NCBI GenBank assembly: GCA_021804485.1
Contig: JAJZHM010000009.1
Location: forward strand, 1 to 34,806
Length of the DNA: 34,806 nucleotides
Direction of reading: 5' to 3'
DNA from: Pseudomonadota bacterium
GTDB taxonomy: Bacteria; Pseudomonadota; Gammaproteobacteria; Pseudomonadales; Moraxellaceae
Shown here: piece by piece, positions 19,813 through 28,610 of the stretch
Numbering within the stretch: the first letter of the stretch is position 1
Layout of the letters: each line of letters opens with the position of its first letter
Made by a program: the position numbers and the translations under genes
The notes under the pieces: model-generated
Databases searched by the model: none
Told to the model about the DNA's origin: nothing
Seen by the model: the letters and a program-made list of their open reading frames with translations, nothing else

Positions 19813-21954
19813 GTGAACGATATCAGGAAATTGCTGCAGCGAATCAGTCAGGCCGGTTTGGGCGTCCCTGTGTTTTTATTGATTATTTTAGGGATGATGA
19901 TTCTGCCCCTGCCGCCATTTTTGTTGGATGTGTTCTTTACGTTCAATATCGCCTTGTCGCTCGTCATTATTCTGGCGACAGTTTATGCGCTCAGGCCTCT
20001 TGATTTCGCCGTTTTTCCGACGCTTTTGCTGGTTGCCACACTGTTGCGGCTGGCACTGAATATTGCCTCGACCAGGGTGGTTCTGTTGCATGGTCATGAA
20101 GGAACCCAAGCGGCTGGCAAGGTGATTGAGGCGTTTGGTCACGTGGTGATTGGTGGTAACTATGCCGTGGGTGTGGTGGTATTTGCCATCTTTATCATCA
20201 TCAACTTTGTGGTGATCACCAAGGGTGCTGGTCGTGTCTCGGAAGTTAGTGCCCGGTTTACCCTGGATGCCATGCCTGGCAAACAGATGGCAATTGATGC
20301 CGACCTGAATGCTGGCCTGATCAATCAGGAAGAGGCGAAGATTCGTCGGGTTGAAGTAGCACAGGAAGCTGACTTCTATGGTGCCATGGATGGTGCATCC
20401 AAATTTGTACGTGGCGATGCGGTTGCCGGTATTCTGATTCTGCTCATCAATCTGGTGGGTGGCCTGCTGATCGGGATGCTGCAGCATGGCATGAACTTTG
20501 GTGATGCATTATCGACCTATGCCCTGCTCACCATTGGGGATGGTATTGTGGCTCAGATACCGGGACTGTTGTTATCAACGGCTTCAGCGATTCTGGTAAC
20601 CCGTGTATCGTCGTCACAGAAAATGTCTGATCAGCTGTTTACTCAGTTGTTCCGAACACCACAGCCACTTTTTGTGGCTGCCGGAATTTTGGGTGCTATG
20701 GGTATGGTTCCGGGCATGCCCCATGTTGCCTTCCTGTTTTTGGGCTCACTAGCAGGAATGCTTGGTTGGTTCCTTTACAAGCGTACGAAGGAAGGCCGGC
20801 CGGTGGGTATGCCAGTACCTCTTCAGGCTACAGGTGGCATGCCTTTGACCCCAGAAACCGCCGGACCTGCCGGGGCCTTGCAGGCCTTACCCGAACAACG
20901 TGATATCAGCTGGGATGATGTGTTGCCGGTGGATGCGCTTGGGCTGGAGGTTGGATACCGGCTTATCCCCATGGTGGACAAGCAGCAGGGAGGGCAGTTG
21001 CTGTCCCGCATCAAGGGGGTTCGACGCAAACTTTCTCAGGAACTGGGATTTCTGCTGCCTTCTGTTCATATCCGTGACAACCTTGAATTAAATCCCAATC
21101 ACTATCGGGTGACCCTGATGGGGGTACCGGTTGCCCAGTCTGAAGCGCATCCGGATCGCGAACTGGCCATCAATCCAGGTCAGGTTTTTGGGCCGGTGCG
21201 CGGTATCGCCTGCAAGGATCCGGCCTTTGGTCTGGATGCTTTCTGGATTGAGCCTTCACAGCGCGATCATGCCCAGTCGCTTGGCTATACCGTCGTTGAT
21301 GCGCCAACGGTGATTGCGACGCATCTGAACAGCCTGATGCAGAAACATGCCTGGGAATTGTTGGGTCATGAAGAGGTTCAGCAGTTGCTCAACCAACTGT
21401 CAAAATCCCATCAGCGTCTGGTAGAAAGCGTGAATCCTTCACCTGTTTCGCTGTCACTGCTGCTGCGTATTCTGCAGAATTTGCTGCGTGAGAAGATTCC
21501 AATTCGGGATCTTCGCACGATCTGCGAGACGCTGGCAGATGTAGCGCAACGGACCCAAGATGTTGATGTCCTGACTGCCCAGGTACGGGTTTCTCTATCG
21601 CGCATGATTGTGCAGGGGGTGGCGGGTGATGAGGCGGAAATACCGGTTATTACCCTTGCCCCGGAGTTGGAACAGATCTTGCTTCAGTCAGTTCAGCAGG
21701 CCAAGGGCAACGGAGGTTCTGATGCCGATGCAGTCCTTGAGCCCGGATTGGCAGAGCGGCTACGGTTAAGTCTTACGGATGCCGCAGCCCGAATGGAAAT
21801 GACAGGTAAGGAAGCCGTTCTGCTGGTATCCATAGGGGTCCGGTCGATGCTGGCGCGGTTTGCGCGCTACAGTCTGCCCGGATTGACGGTTCTGGCCTAC
21901 AACGAGATACCGGACAACCGCAAGGTCACGATTTTTGCGACGGCGGGCCGGTAG
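19813..21954 (+). CDS. flhA: Flagellar biosynthesis/export protein FlhA
   Basis: Multi-TM N-terminus (VPVFLLIILGMMILPLPPFLLDVFFTFNIALSLVIIL), FHIPEP-region motif VVITKGAGRVSEVSARFTLDAMPGKQMAIDADLNAG. GTG start with RBS gagagg. Confidence 0.97.
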   Translation: MNDIRKLLQRISQAGLGVPVFLLIILGMMILPLPPFLLDVFFTFNIALSLVIILATVYALRPLDFAVFPTLLLVATLLRLALNIASTRVVLLHGHEGTQAAGKVIEAFGHVVIGGNYAVGVVVFAIFIIINFVVITKGAGRVSEVSARFTLDAMPGKQMAIDADLNAGLINQEEAKIRRVEVAQEADFYGAMDGASKFVRGDAVAGILILLINLVGGLLIGMLQHGMNFGDALSTYALLTIGDGIVAQIPGLLLSTASAILVTRVSSSQKMSDQLFTQLFRTPQPLFVAAGILGAMGMVPGMPHVAFLFLGSLAGMLGWFLYKRTKEGRPVGMPVPLQATGGMPLTPETAGPAGALQALPEQRDISWDDVLPVDALGLEVGYRLIPMVDKQQGGQLLSRIKGVRRKLSQELGFLLPSVHIRDNLELNPNHYRVTLMGVPVAQSEAHPDRELAINPGQVFGPVRGIACKDPAFGLDAFWIEPSQRDHAQSLGYTVVDAPTVIATHLNSLMQKHAWELLGHEEVQQLLNQLSKSHQRLVESVNPSPVSLSLLLRILQNLLREKIPIRDLRTICETLADVAQRTQDVDVLTAQVRVSLSRMIVQGVAGDEAEIPVITLAPELEQILLQSVQQAKGNGGSDADAVLEPGLAERLRLSLTDAAARMEMTGKEAVLLVSIGVRSMLARFARYSLPGLTVLAYNEIPDNRKVTIFATAGR

Positions 21955-21964
21955 GAGCTGAATC

Positions 21965-23374
21965 ATGAATGTCCGACGGTATGTGGCAGCCGATATGCGT
22001 GAGGCGCTGCGACTTGTTCAGGAAGATCTAGGGCCCGATGCTGTGGTTCTGGAAAATCGTCGGGTTGCTGGCGGTATTGAGCTGGTAGCAACCCTCGATC
22101 ATGAACAGGCGGTCCGTGAACATGAAGAGCGTCTACGCGAGCGGCAGCGTCAAGTGGATGCGCACCGACGCTCGGATCACGAGGAACTGCTTTTGCCCCG
22201 CTGGATGCGTGAGGATCAGGAAACGGACTTTGGCCAGAATGGTATTGAGGACGAGGATAGCCGTGCGGAGCAGGATTTTGTTAAAAATAGCCGAAGGGAG
22301 CCGGTATCGGAGCGTTTTGTCGAAGCGGTCATTACCCGTCCGCAGGGGAGTGTACGCGACCAGCAGTTGGCTGGATTGAGTCAGCATCTGCAGTCGCAGC
22401 GCAAGCCGGCACAGGATCACAATGATGTTCAGGCGCTGCGTGCTGAAATTGAACTGTTGAGGGCGCAGTTGCGCGATCTGAAAAAGTCACCCGCCCATCC
22501 AGGTAGTGTGCAGCCCGTTGGTAGTCTGGATCGGTTGCGGCACCGGCTGGATCGCATCGGCTTGAGTGAGGACTTGTCTGCCCAGTTGATCGAAGGCATT
22601 GGCTTGGCCGTCGGTGTCGAGGGTATGCAGCAGGATGAAAAGCTCTGGCAGGCCACTTTGGGTCGTCTTGCCAAAATGATTCGGATTGATCAGGAGCAGG
22701 AGTTGGTGGATCGACAGGGGTTGGTAGTGCTGCTTGGGCCTACGGGAGCTGGCAAAACCACCACACTGGCAAAGCTGGCTGCGCGCCACGTAATCAAGCA
22801 TGGCCCTCAGGGGCTGGCGCTGCTGTCTTCGGATAGTTATCGGGTCGGTAGCTATGAGCAGCTGCAAAAGATTGCCAAGGCGCTTGGGGTGTCCTCTGCG
22901 TTGGTTGAGCCAGGGCAGAAACTGGATCAGGTTATCGCTGCGCTGGGTTCAAGGCGGCTGATTTTGATGGATACGGCCGGGTTCAGTCGTCAGGCGGCTG
23001 AGCAACTGGCGCAACAGCGTCTGCTGGCTGAATCCCGCTATCGTCTGATGGGTCAGCTGGTGTTGCCCGCAAACCTGCATGGGGCGGTTTTGCAACGAAC
23101 CTTTGAGGATTTTTCCAGCTTCAATCTGAGCGGTGCTATTATCAGCAAGATTGATGAGGCTACCAGCCTGGGCGAAAGCCTGAGTGTGCTGGTGGGTTCC
23201 AGTCTCCCCTTGTCCTATGTAACGCATGGACAACGCATTCCGGAGGATATTGCATTGCCCCGGGCCGCCCAGCTGGTCAGTCAGGCTGTTGCCATGGCGC
23301 GTCAGCATGGTCGGGTCGCTCAACGGGTTGTAACAAAACAGGCTGGCAGATTGGCAAATTCCAGCCACAATTAA
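21965..23374 (+). CDS. flhF: Flagellar SRP-like GTPase FlhF
   Basis: MNVRRYVAADMREALRLVQEDLGPDAVVLENRRVAGGIELVA; GTPase G1 VVLLGPTGAGKTTTLAKLAARHV; LILMDTAGFSR; ISKIDEATSLGESLSVL. Confidence 0.96.
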   Translation: MNVRRYVAADMREALRLVQEDLGPDAVVLENRRVAGGIELVATLDHEQAVREHEERLRERQRQVDAHRRSDHEELLLPRWMREDQETDFGQNGIEDEDSRAEQDFVKNSRREPVSERFVEAVITRPQGSVRDQQLAGLSQHLQSQRKPAQDHNDVQALRAEIELLRAQLRDLKKSPAHPGSVQPVGSLDRLRHRLDRIGLSEDLSAQLIEGIGLAVGVEGMQQDEKLWQATLGRLAKMIRIDQEQELVDRQGLVVLLGPTGAGKTTTLAKLAARHVIKHGPQGLALLSSDSYRVGSYEQLQKIAKALGVSSALVEPGQKLDQVIAALGSRRLILMDTAGFSRQAAEQLAQQRLLAESRYRLMGQLVLPANLHGAVLQRTFEDFSSFNLSGAIISKIDEATSLGESLSVLVGSSLPLSYVTHGQRIPEDIALPRAAQLVSQAVAMARQHGRVAQRVVTKQAGRLANSSHN

Positions 23375-23411
23375 TCAAAGCCCTTGGTGTGGGTCATTTA
23401 TTGAGGTGCTC

Positions 23412-24230
23412 ATGGCCGCGTCGCGTCCTGTTCAGGTGATTGCCGTAACCGGTGGTAAAGGTGGGGTTGGAAAGACCAATTCAGCGGTCAATATCGGCAT
23501 CTGCCTTGCCGAAATGGGTAAGAAGGTCGTTCTGCTCGATGCTGACTTGGGTCTGGCTAATGTTGATATCTTGCTTGGTATTAAGCCACGCAATACGCTC
23601 GAACAGGTGCTTCTGGGGGAGTGCGGGCTGAATGATGTGCTTGTGGAAGGTCCGGGTGGGATCCGCATTGTGCCGGCAGCATCGGGAACCCAGTCCATGG
23701 CGGATCTGCAGGCGACCGAGCAGGCGGGACTGATTCATGCCTTCAACGAGTTGGCTGATGAAGTTGATGTTCTGATGATTGATACCGCAGCGGGTATTTC
23801 CCATCATGTGATCGCATTTACGCGTGCAGCCCAGGAAGTGCTGATCGTGGTGACCAATGAGCCTACGTCGCTGACCGATGCCTTTGCCATGATCAAGGTG
23901 CTGAACAAGAATTATGGGGTGCATCGTTTTCATGTGCTGGCCAATATGGCGCGAACCCCTCAGGAAGGGCATGAAGTTTTTGCAAAGCTGTCCAATGCTT
24001 CGGATCGTTTCCTTGATGTCGCCCTTGTTTATCTGGGTGCGGTTCCTTGGGACGACTATTTGCGTAAGTCGGTGCAACGCCAGAAGGCGGTTTGCGATGT
24101 CTATCCACGCAGCCCATCGGCACTGGCGTACCGTGCAGTAGCCCAGAAAATCAAGTCCTGGCCTGTACCAACGTCGGCTCGGGGTCATCTGGAGTTTTTC
24201 ATGGATCGCCTGGTGCAAACGGGACGTTGA
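23412..24230 (+). CDS. flhG: MinD-like ATPase FlhG/FleN (flagellar number regulator)
   Basis: VIAVTGGKGGVGKTNSAVNIGICLAEMGKKVVLLDADLGLANVDILLG, position between flhF and fliA. Confidence 0.95.
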   Translation: MAASRPVQVIAVTGGKGGVGKTNSAVNIGICLAEMGKKVVLLDADLGLANVDILLGIKPRNTLEQVLLGECGLNDVLVEGPGGIRIVPAASGTQSMADLQATEQAGLIHAFNELADEVDVLMIDTAAGISHHVIAFTRAAQEVLIVVTNEPTSLTDAFAMIKVLNKNYGVHRFHVLANMARTPQEGHEVFAKLSNASDRFLDVALVYLGAVPWDDYLRKSVQRQKAVCDVYPRSPSALAYRAVAQKIKSWPVPTSARGHLEFFMDRLVQTGR

Positions 24231-24256
24231 CGGGGCGAACCGGGAGATCAGGTCTG

Positions 24257-24958
24257 TTGGTTACCACCTATCCTCGCAATCGGCCGGAACAAGCGCTGCT
24301 TGAGCAGCACAGCGTTCTGGTTCGTCGTATTGCGCATCACTTGCTGGCGCGTATGCCGGGGGGGATTAGTCTGGATGATCTTGTTCAGGCTGGAATGATG
24401 GGGCTTATGGAAGCGCTTCGTAAGTATGATGGTTCCCGGGGGGCCAGTTTCGAGACTTATGCCGGTATCCGTATCCGTGGTGCCATGCTTGATGAGGTGC
24501 GACGTACTGACTGGGCACCTCGCTCTGTGCATCGCAATAGCCGGCAGATCAGTGAGGCTATTCGCCAGTTGGAGCACCGGCTCGGGCGTTCGCCCTCTGA
24601 GCGGGAGATTGCTGATGAGATGGGCATGACGCTGGATGAGTATTTTCAGGTTATTCATGATGCGCTGTCATCGCGTCTGTTCAGCTTCGAGAGTCTGGTA
24701 GAGGATGGGGTGCAGGCAGAGCAGGATCACGGCGATGATGTTCTGGGCGGATTCAGTCGTGAGCGACTGCAGATCGAACTGGCCGAGGCAATACGCCAGC
24801 TTCCCGAGCGCGAGGCACTGGTACTGTCACTCTACTATGATGAGGAGTTGAACCTCAAGGAGATTGGGGAAGTGCTTGGAGTGAGTGAATCGCGCATCAG
24901 TCAGATCCATTCACAGGCGGTTGTGCGTCTTCGTTCTCGATTGTCCGGTTGGCGTTAA
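24257..24958 (+). CDS. fliA: RNA polymerase sigma-28 factor FliA
   Basis: Sigma regions 2-4: EQALLEQHSVLVRRIAHHLLARMPGGISLDDLVQAGMMGLMEALRKYD…GAMLDEVRRTDWAPRSVHRNSR…LPEREALVLSLYYDEELNLKEIGEVLGVSESRISQIHSQAV. TTG start with RBS ggga inferred; the ORF-track start overlaps flhG. Confidence 0.95.
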   Translation: MVTTYPRNRPEQALLEQHSVLVRRIAHHLLARMPGGISLDDLVQAGMMGLMEALRKYDGSRGASFETYAGIRIRGAMLDEVRRTDWAPRSVHRNSRQISEAIRQLEHRLGRSPSEREIADEMGMTLDEYFQVIHDALSSRLFSFESLVEDGVQAEQDHGDDVLGGFSRERLQIELAEAIRQLPEREALVLSLYYDEELNLKEIGEVLGVSESRISQIHSQAVVRLRSRLSGWR

Positions 24959-25188
24959 TTCTTTGCTTTGAAAAGATGACGGCTACAAACACGTCAACCG
25001 GTGTTCATGTTAGGATGAATCCTGTACCAGATGTCGGAAAGGCAGACATGGGTTGTGGTGTTGGCTTGTTCCATGCATGCCAACAAGTCAAGCGAATTAG
25101 TGAACGAGCACTGGCAAGTATGCAGTTTGCTTCTAAAATGTAGGGCAGGTCGTACGATTTGCACGGGGCTCGCAAAGGGGAGGTAGCC

Positions 25189-25581
25189 TTGGACAAAAAT
25201 ATGAAGATTCTGATTGTCGATGATTTTGGAACCATGCGCAGAATCATCAAGAATCTGTTGCGGGATCTTGGATTCAATAACACAGCCGAGGCCGATGATG
25301 GGCAGACGGCTTTGCCGATGCTGCAGAGTACGCATTTTGACTTTGTGGTGACCGACTGGAACATGCCTGGGATGACTGGCATTGATCTGCTGAAGGCGAT
25401 TCGCTCCAACCCCAAGCTGGCTTCGGTGCCGGTGCTGATGGTTACGGCTGAGGCGAAGCGTGAACAGATTATCGAAGCAGCACAGGCGGGTGTGAACGGT
25501 TATGTCGTCAAGCCTTTTACCGCGCAAGTACTCAAGGAAAAAATAGAAAAGATCTTTGAACGTATTGACGCAGTCAAGTGA
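25189..25581 (+). CDS. cheY: Chemotaxis response regulator CheY
   Basis: [34 protein letters not shown]…[21 protein letters not shown]…[10 protein letters not shown]…[19 protein letters not shown] at 25189 with RBS aaggggagg, or ATG at 25201. Confidence 0.96.
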   Translation: MDKNMKILIVDDFGTMRRIIKNLLRDLGFNNTAEADDGQTALPMLQSTHFDFVVTDWNMPGMTGIDLLKAIRSNPKLASVPVLMVTAEAKREQIIEAAQAGVNGYVVKPFTAQVLKEKIEKIFERIDAVK

Positions 25582-25597
25582 TGTGAGGAGTGGGTGG

Positions 25598-26392
25598 ATG
25601 AGTGGCAACAACGAGCAGGTACCCCAAGAAGATGATGATGTCCGGTTCAGGATCATGGAATATGCACAGAACATGATCTCCAGCCTGGAGAAGGGAGATC
25701 CTGCAACAGCCGTCCATATGATTCATGAGCTGAATTCCTATCGGGATCAGCGCCTGTTTGCTGAAGTTGGCAAGATGACGCGCAGTCTGCATGATGCCAT
25801 TGTTAATTTTCATAACGATACCAATTTTAGTTCGACTGACAAGGATGAACTTTCACGGATCCGGGATGCTTCTGATCGTCTGAACTATGTCATCACGATG
25901 ACCGATCGGGCTGCCAACCGTACGATGGATATGATTGAAGCAACAGTTCCTCTGCTGGACGACATTCAGAAAATGGCAGAAATGCTCAAGCCTGAATGGG
26001 ATCGACTGGTGCGTCGTGAAATGCATCCACAGGAGTTTCGTGATCTGTATGTGCGTGTCGATGATTTCTTTCAACGCACTGCCCGTGATGCCTCCAAGTT
26101 AAAAGGGATGTACAACGATATTGTGGTCGCTCAGGACTATCAGGATTTGACCGGACAGATTATAAAGAAAGTCATTACCTTGGTGCGTGAAGTTGAAGAG
26201 AGTCTGGTGCGGCTGGTCAAGATGGCCTCGCAGGTGGATGCTGCTGCCGGAATCTCGCATACTAAGTCGACCCCTCGAGAGCTGACAGAGCGCGACAAGC
26301 TGGAAGGGCCCATCATTGATGCGAGCAAGGTCAAGGATGCGGTTTCAGGTCAGGATGAAGTGGACGATCTCTTGTCCAGTCTGGGCTTCTAG
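25598..26392 (+). CDS. cheZ: CheY-P phosphatase CheZ
   Basis: MHPQEFRDLYVRVDDFF…VVAQDYQDLTGQIIKKVITLV (catalytic D/Q motif) and C-terminal CheY-binding tail DEVDDLLSSLGF. Confidence 0.95.
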   Translation: MSGNNEQVPQEDDDVRFRIMEYAQNMISSLEKGDPATAVHMIHELNSYRDQRLFAEVGKMTRSLHDAIVNFHNDTNFSSTDKDELSRIRDASDRLNYVITMTDRAANRTMDMIEATVPLLDDIQKMAEMLKPEWDRLVRREMHPQEFRDLYVRVDDFFQRTARDASKLKGMYNDIVVAQDYQDLTGQIIKKVITLVREVEESLVRLVKMASQVDAAAGISHTKSTPRELTERDKLEGPIIDASKVKDAVSGQDEVDDLLSSLGF

Positions 26393-26404
26393 GAGCGTGG
26401 ATTT

Positions 26405-28588
26405 ATGACGTTCGATGCGGATGATGAAATTCTTCAGGATTTTCTGATTGAAGCTGGTGAGATTCTTGAGCATCTTTCAGAGCAGCTGGTCGAACTGGAG
26501 AATAATCCGGGAGACAAACAGCTTCTAAATGCCATATTTCGTGGGTTTCATACCGTTAAGGGTGGGGCGGGATTTCTGCAACTTGATGCTTTGGTAAATG
26601 TCTGCCACGCCGCTGAAAATATTTTTGACATGTTGCGCAACGATAAACTTTCCATCAATGCTGAGGTCATGGATGTCATTCTGCAGGCGCTTGATGCGGT
26701 AAACTCTATGTTTCGCAAGGTTCAAGGGCGTGAAGAGCCGGTACCCGCTTCAGCCGCCTTGATGGATGCCCTGCATCGCATTTCCTCGGGTGCAGCTGCC
26801 CAGGCAGCACCCCAGCCGGTGGCTCGACCTGCACCGCCACCACCACCACCACCACCACCACCTCCTCCTCCTGTTGCTGCAGCTCCAGCGACTGGAGCCT
26901 CGGATGCCGATGCGATTACCGATGAGGAGTTTGAGGCATTGATGGATGCCTTGCATGGTGGAGGAGTCCCGGGCAAAAATCGGGTCAGCGCTGCGCCAGA
27001 ACCGGTTAAGGCGGTACCCGCACAGGCCGCAGCACCCGCTGCTGAAGAAATTAGCGAAGATGAGTTTGAAGCCCTGCTCGATCAGTTGCAGGGTCAGAAA
27101 CAAGGACAAGGCAATAAGGCTGCACCAGCTCCTACGCCAGCCAAAGCTGCGCCTGTTGCTGCTGCAAAACCAGCCCCGGGTGCAGGTGACCATATCAGTG
27201 AGGACGAATTCGAGGCTTTGCTGGATCAGTTGCATGGATCGGGCAAGGCTCCAGCTGTTGCGGTAACGCCTGTGGCGCCGTCGCGGCCGGCTCCTGTGCC
27301 AAGCCCAGCGCCGGTTGTTTCGGCACCTGTTGCGGCACATGCTCCGGAATCCCCTCGCGCTGCACCGGTTGATCCGAATGCACATGCTGCGCATCAGGTC
27401 AATGCCGACTTGATGCAGGAAACGACGGTACGCGTTGATACCAAACGGCTTGATGACATCATGAACATGGTGGGCGAGCTGGTTCTGGTGCGTAATCGGC
27501 TGGTGCGTCTTGGAATTAGTAACGCTGACGAGGAAATTTCTAAGGCAGTCGGGAATTTGGATGTTGTGACGGCTGATTTGCAGATGGCGGTGATGAAAAC
27601 CCGCATGCAGCCCATCAAGAAGGTCTTTGGTCGCTTCCCGAGAGTGGTGCGTGATCTGGCCCGTAATCTGAAGAAAGAAGTCGAACTGGAACTGGTCGGT
27701 GAAGAAACCGATCTGGATAAGAATCTGGTTGAAGCTTTGGCCGATCCCTTGGTGCATCTGGTGCGTAATGCGGTGGATCATGGTGTCGAAGCACCTGCTG
27801 TTCGTGAGGCGCATGGTAAGCCACGTGTTGGCAAGATTGTGCTGTCTGCCCAGCAGGAAGGTGATCATATTGTCCTGTCCATTACCGATGATGGTGCCGG
27901 GATGGATCCGGACAAGCTGCGAGCCAAGGCGGTTGAAAAGGGGCTCATGGATGAAGATACTGCCTCGCGCCTTTCCGAGAATGAAGCCTTTAACCTGATT
28001 TTTGCTCCGGGCTTTTCGACCAAGGATGAGATATCGGATGTTTCGGGTCGCGGCGTTGGCATGGACGTGGTCAAGACCAAGATTGCACAGCTCAATGGTA
28101 CGGTTGATGTGCGGTCGGTACGTGGCCAAGGTTCAGTGATTGCCATTAAGGTACCCCTGACGCTGGCGATCATGCCGACACTGATGATCATGCTGGGTCA
28201 GCAGACCTTTGCCTTACCGCTGGTGTCGGTCAATGAAATTTTCCACATGGACGTTTCCAAGAAAAACATTGTTGATGGTCAGGATGTTATTGTCGTTCGT
28301 GAAAAGGCCTTGCCGCTGTTTTACCTGAAGCGCTGGCTGATTGCTGATGGCTGGGGCTCACAACCCGATGGTGAGAATGCCCATGTCGTAATCGTGACTG
28401 TGGGCACCAAAAAGGTTGGGTTTGTGGTGGATCAGCTGATTGGTCAGGAAGAGGTCGTGATCAAACCCCTTGGAGCCATGCTGCAGGGGACGCCCGGTAT
28501 TGCCGGGGCGACCATTACCGGGGATGGTCGGATCGCCATGATTCTGGATGTTCCCAGTATGCTCAAGCATTATGCCCATCGTTTGTAG
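26405..28588 (+). CDS. cheA: Chemotaxis histidine kinase CheA
   Basis: Hpt domain with FHTVKGGAGFL; dimerisation MNMVGELVLVRNRL; HATPase N/G boxes (LVHLVRNAVDHGVE, DDGAGMD, GRGVGMDVVK); CheW-like domain at the C-terminus. Confidence 0.97.
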   Translation: MTFDADDEILQDFLIEAGEILEHLSEQLVELENNPGDKQLLNAIFRGFHTVKGGAGFLQLDALVNVCHAAENIFDMLRNDKLSINAEVMDVILQALDAVNSMFRKVQGREEPVPASAALMDALHRISSGAAAQAAPQPVARPAPPPPPPPPPPPPPVAAAPATGASDADAITDEEFEALMDALHGGGVPGKNRVSAAPEPVKAVPAQAAAPAAEEISEDEFEALLDQLQGQKQGQGNKAAPAPTPAKAAPVAAAKPAPGAGDHISEDEFEALLDQLHGSGKAPAVAVTPVAPSRPAPVPSPAPVVSAPVAAHAPESPRAAPVDPNAHAAHQVNADLMQETTVRVDTKRLDDIMNMVGELVLVRNRLVRLGISNADEEISKAVGNLDVVTADLQMAVMKTRMQPIKKVFGRFPRVVRDLARNLKKEVELELVGEETDLDKNLVEALADPLVHLVRNAVDHGVEAPAVREAHGKPRVGKIVLSAQQEGDHIVLSITDDGAGMDPDKLRAKAVEKGLMDEDTASRLSENEAFNLIFAPGFSTKDEISDVSGRGVGMDVVKTKIAQLNGTVDVRSVRGQGSVIAIKVPLTLAIMPTLMIMLGQQTFALPLVSVNEIFHMDVSKKNIVDGQDVIVVREKALPLFYLKRWLIADGWGSQPDGENAHVVIVTVGTKKVGFVVDQLIGQEEVVIKPLGAMLQGTPGIAGATITGDGRIAMILDVPSMLKHYAHRL
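26834..26872 (+). repeat. (CCA/CCT)n trinucleotide microsatellite encoding a polyproline run in CheA
   Basis: ccg(cca)8(cct)4 in frame: an uninterrupted polyproline stretch between the Hpt domain and the first DEEFEALM motif. Confidence 0.9.
26915..27238 (+). repeat. Three-copy peptide repeat in the CheA linker: ITDEEFEALMDALHG (26915-26959), ISEDEFEALLDQLQG (27050-27094), ISEDEFEALLDQLHG (27194-27238)
   Basis: Read directly in the CheA frame. Copies spaced 45 and 48 codons apart, separated by Ala/Pro-rich low-complexity sequence. Confidence 0.95.
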
Positions 28589-28610
28589 GCACTGATCAAT
28601 AGGTGGATGC

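Noticed and set aside
25000-25188. Possible sigma-28 or sigma-54 promoter upstream of cheY
   Set aside because: No match with acceptable spacing to TAAA-N15-GCCGATAA or TGGCAC-N5-TTGCA on reading by eye.
26750-28129. 459-aa minus-strand ORF opposite cheA
   Set aside because: Shadow ORF: lies wholly antisense to confident cheA, His/Arg-rich and Trp-repeat composition from the reversed CCA tract, no family motif.
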